Assembly (NCBI RefSeq): GCF_039541915.1
Contig: NZ_BAABHD010000012.1
Coordinates: 62,001 to 126,000 of the forward strand
Direction of reading: 5' to 3'
Length of the DNA stretch: 64,000 nt
Source of the DNA: Nibrella saemangeumensis
GTDB lineage: Bacteria > Bacteroidota > Bacteroidia > Cytophagales > Spirosomataceae
A program made the translations under genes and the position numbers. The notes under the pieces were generated by a model. That model was not told where the DNA came from and searched no databases. It saw only the letters and a list, made by a program, of their open reading frames with translations. The stretch's first letter is position 1. Every line of letters starts with the position of its first letter. Shown here piece by piece: positions 61,916 through 64,000 of the stretch.

Positions 61916-61951
61916 ATCGGGGAACTCTGCACTGGGGTTCCCCGATTTTTA
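61916..61951 (+). terminator. Rho-independent terminator after rpsO
   Basis: Perfect 10-bp stem (ATCGGGGAAC and complement) with an 11-base loop, then TTTTT. It lies 13 bases after the rpsO stop. Confidence 0.9.
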
Positions 61952-62055
61952 CATTGCCACGCGGGTGGTGAAAGCGGACACACAGAGAGAACACAAGTAA
62001 GTAAGCCGGCTTGCCGGTGCGGTATAAAGCTGTAGAAGGGCGTAAAAACGACACT

Positions 62056-64000
62056 ATGTTTCAAATCACCACACAAACTGTTACCCTCCCCGACGGACGA
62101 GAAATTACTATAGAAACCGGCAAACTGGCCCGTCAGGCCGACGGTGCCGTGGTAGTCCGTCTGGGTGATACGATGCTGCTGGCCACGGTGGTAACCAACA
62201 AGGACGCCAAAGAAGGCGTTGATTTTCTACCCTTATCCGTTGACTATCAGGAGAAATTTGCCGCTGCTGGTCGCATTCCGGGCAGCTTCCAGCGTCGTGA
62301 AGGCAAACTTTCCGATCACGAAGTCCTAATCAGCCGGCTGGTTGACCGGGCCCTGCGGCCGATCTTCCCCGAGGATTACCATGCCGATACACAGGTAAAC
62401 ATTAACCTGATCTCGGCCGATGCCGAGGTATTACCGGATGCGCTGGCTGCGCTGGCTGCTTCAGCGGCCTTAGCCGTTTCGGACATTCCGTTCAACGGGC
62501 CAATCTCCGAAGTGCGGGTGGCTAAAATTGACGGGGAATACAAAATCAACCCGCTGACCTCCGAACTGGAGCGGGCGACGCTGGACCTGATCGTCGGCGC
62601 TACCGAGCGCGACATCTGTATGGTGGAGGGCGAAATGGAGGAGTGCTCCGAATCCGAGGTGGTCGAGGCTCTCCGCATTGCGCACGAGGTCATTAAGCTA
62701 CAGTGCCAGGCGCAGAAAGAGCTGGGCGCTAAGGTAGGTAAAACTGAAAAGCGGACCTACAGCCACGAAACGCATGACGAAGAACTTCGTGCGCAGGTGC
62801 GGGCGTTCTGCTACGATAAGATCTATGCCGCTGTTCGTCAGGGACAGGCAAATAAAAAAGCCCGCCGGGACGCTGCCAAGGCGGTTCTGGAAGAATTCAT
62901 GGCCACGTTCCCCGAAGGAACTTTGGTAAACGAAACACTGGTTAAAACTTATTTCCATGATCTCGAATGGGAGGCCTCCCGCCGGCTGGTGCTGGATGAG
63001 CGCTACCGCCTGGATGGCCGGAAACTGGATGAAATTCGCCAGATAAACTGCGAAGTGAACTTCCTGCCCATGGCGCACGGTTCAGCCGTGTTTACCCGCG
63101 GGGAAACGCAGTCGCTGACAACGGTAACCCTGGGAACCAAGCTGGACGAGCAGATCGTGGACCAGGCCATGCGTCAGGGTTATTCAAAGTTCCTGCTTCA
63201 TTACAACTTCCCCGGTTACTCAACCGGCGAGGTAAAGCCAAACCGCGGACCTGGTCGTCGCGAAATTGGTCACGGTAATCTGGCGCACCGGTCTATCAAG
63301 AAAGTGTTGCCGACGGACGCGGATAACCCGTATACCATCCGGATTGTATCGGATATTCTGGAATCGAACGGTTCTTCGTCTATGGCTACCGTTTGCGCTG
63401 GTATTCTGGCTTTAATGGATGCCGGGGTGAAAATAAAAGCACCCGTAGCCGGTATTGCCATGGGTCTTATCACTGACGAGAATTCTGATAAATACGCCGT
63501 TCTGTCTGATATCCTCGGTGATGAAGATCACCTGGGCGATATGGACTTTAAGGTGACGGGTACCGAGAAAGGGATTACGGCCTGCCAGATGGATATGAAG
63601 GTAAACGGACTCTCCTTTGAGGTGCTGACGCAGGCCCTCGAACAGGCGCGTGCCGGTCGTTTGCACATCCTGGGCGAGATGAAGAAGGCCCTGGAGGCAC
63701 CACGGACCGATCTGAAGCCGTTTGCGCCACGGGCTACCGTCCTGAAGATTGATCAGAGCATGATCGGTGCCGTAATCGGACCAGGCGGTAAGGTAGTGCA
63801 GGAGATTCAGAAAGAGTCGGGTACGACCATTATCATCGAGGAGCGTGATAATTCTGGTTGGGTAAGTATTTTCTCAACCAATAAAGAAGGCATGGATAAA
63901 GCCCTGAGCCGCGTGAAAGGCATTGTGGCTGTTCCCGAGATCGGTGAGATTTATGATGGTAAAGTCAAGACTATTATGCCGTTCGGTGCGTTTGTCGAGT
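62056..64000 (+). CDS. pnp: Polynucleotide phosphorylase (partial, 3' end cut)
   Basis: About 648 residues are visible. The first RNase PH domain starts near ITIETGKLARQADGAVVVRL and contains GRIPGSFQRREGKLSDHEVL. The second has SLTTVTLGTKLDEQ, GYSTGEVKPNRGPGRREIGH and SDILESNGSSSMAT (phosphate binding). The KH domain shows IGAVIGPGGKVVQEIQ, and the S1 domain has begun (GEIYDGKVKTIMPFGAFVE) at the window edge. The enzyme degrades RNA 3' to 5' with phosphate. Start at 62056, 150 bases after rpsO. Confidence 0.97.
   Translation, partial: MFQITTQTVTLPDGREITIETGKLARQADGAVVVRLGDTMLLATVVTNKDAKEGVDFLPLSVDYQEKFAAAGRIPGSFQRREGKLSDHEVLISRLVDRALRPIFPEDYHADTQVNINLISADAEVLPDALAALAASAALAVSDIPFNGPISEVRVAKIDGEYKINPLTSELERATLDLIVGATERDICMVEGEMEECSESEVVEALRIAHEVIKLQCQAQKELGAKVGKTEKRTYSHETHDEELRAQVRAFCYDKIYAAVRQGQANKKARRDAAKAVLEEFMATFPEGTLVNETLVKTYFHDLEWEASRRLVLDERYRLDGRKLDEIRQINCEVNFLPMAHGSAVFTRGETQSLTTVTLGTKLDEQIVDQAMRQGYSKFLLHYNFPGYSTGEVKPNRGPGRREIGHGNLAHRSIKKVLPTDADNPYTIRIVSDILESNGSSSMATVCAGILALMDAGVKIKAPVAGIAMGLITDENSDKYAVLSDILGDEDHLGDMDFKVTGTEKGITACQMDMKVNGLSFEVLTQALEQARAGRLHILGEMKKALEAPRTDLKPFAPRATVLKIDQSMIGAVIGPGGKVVQEIQKESGTTIIIEERDNSGWVSIFSTNKEGMDKALSRVKGIVAVPEIGEIYDGKVKTIMPFGAFVE

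Overview
The window is chromosomal DNA from a member of the Bacteroidota, most likely order Cytophagales (Spirosoma-like). The evidence is type IX secretion sorting domains (type A at 30383-31708, type B at 23685-25931), the large-insert form of IspG, a DUF3127 protein, many lipoproteins, weak ribosome binding sites, and promoters of the Bacteroidota form TTG-N19..22-TAnnTTTG. No phage, insertion sequence, CRISPR array or rRNA operon was seen. Both edges cut genes: a SulP/carbonic anhydrase fusion on the left and pnp on the right.

Layout. 1-9.2 kb: bicarbonate/sulfate-type transport, small conserved proteins, ispG, a DUF3500 protein, and a sugar kinase with a FucP/GluP-type transporter. 9.5-11.5 kb: a pterin set (PTPS-II type synthase, folE, an SDR without the catalytic tyrosine). 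11.5-23.6 kb: mixed housekeeping genes (CDF transporter, NUDIX, LysE, GH3, surE, trhO, deoxynucleoside kinase), a tRNA-Leu and two identical tRNA-Lys, and DUF3127. 23.6-38.7 kb: a T9SS-B surface protein, rlmD, dnaB, phoH, an M43 protease, ComEC, a TetR/ABC1-kinase pair, dCMP deaminase, ACP phosphodiesterase and holA. 38.9-57.7 kb: a large exopolysaccharide locus. 58-64 kb: an iron-permease-like membrane protein, a solo receiver protein, tRNA-Met, a START-like protein with an LptF/G permease, and rpsO-pnp.

The exopolysaccharide locus holds a complete Wzx/Wzy-type kit: export lipoprotein, Wzc-like tyrosine kinase, flippase, EpsG-type polymerase, initiating sugar-phosphate transferase, three glycosyltransferases and an acetyltransferase. 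Inserted in it is an unusual protein that joins a processive GT2 synthase to a GH26-like glycosidase. It is divergent from a second clan GH-A lipoprotein, and a GH16 lipoprotein closes the locus. A CsoR-like protein without metal ligands and two solo GAF proteins lie inside or beside it and may be regulatory.

At the nucleotide level the most distinctive feature is a set of intergenic inverted repeats built from different 7-base units (at 7.9, 15.0, 18.0, 22.1 and 27.4 kb, with related palindromes elsewhere). They sit mostly between convergent genes, and several of them supply the stop codon of the flanking gene.
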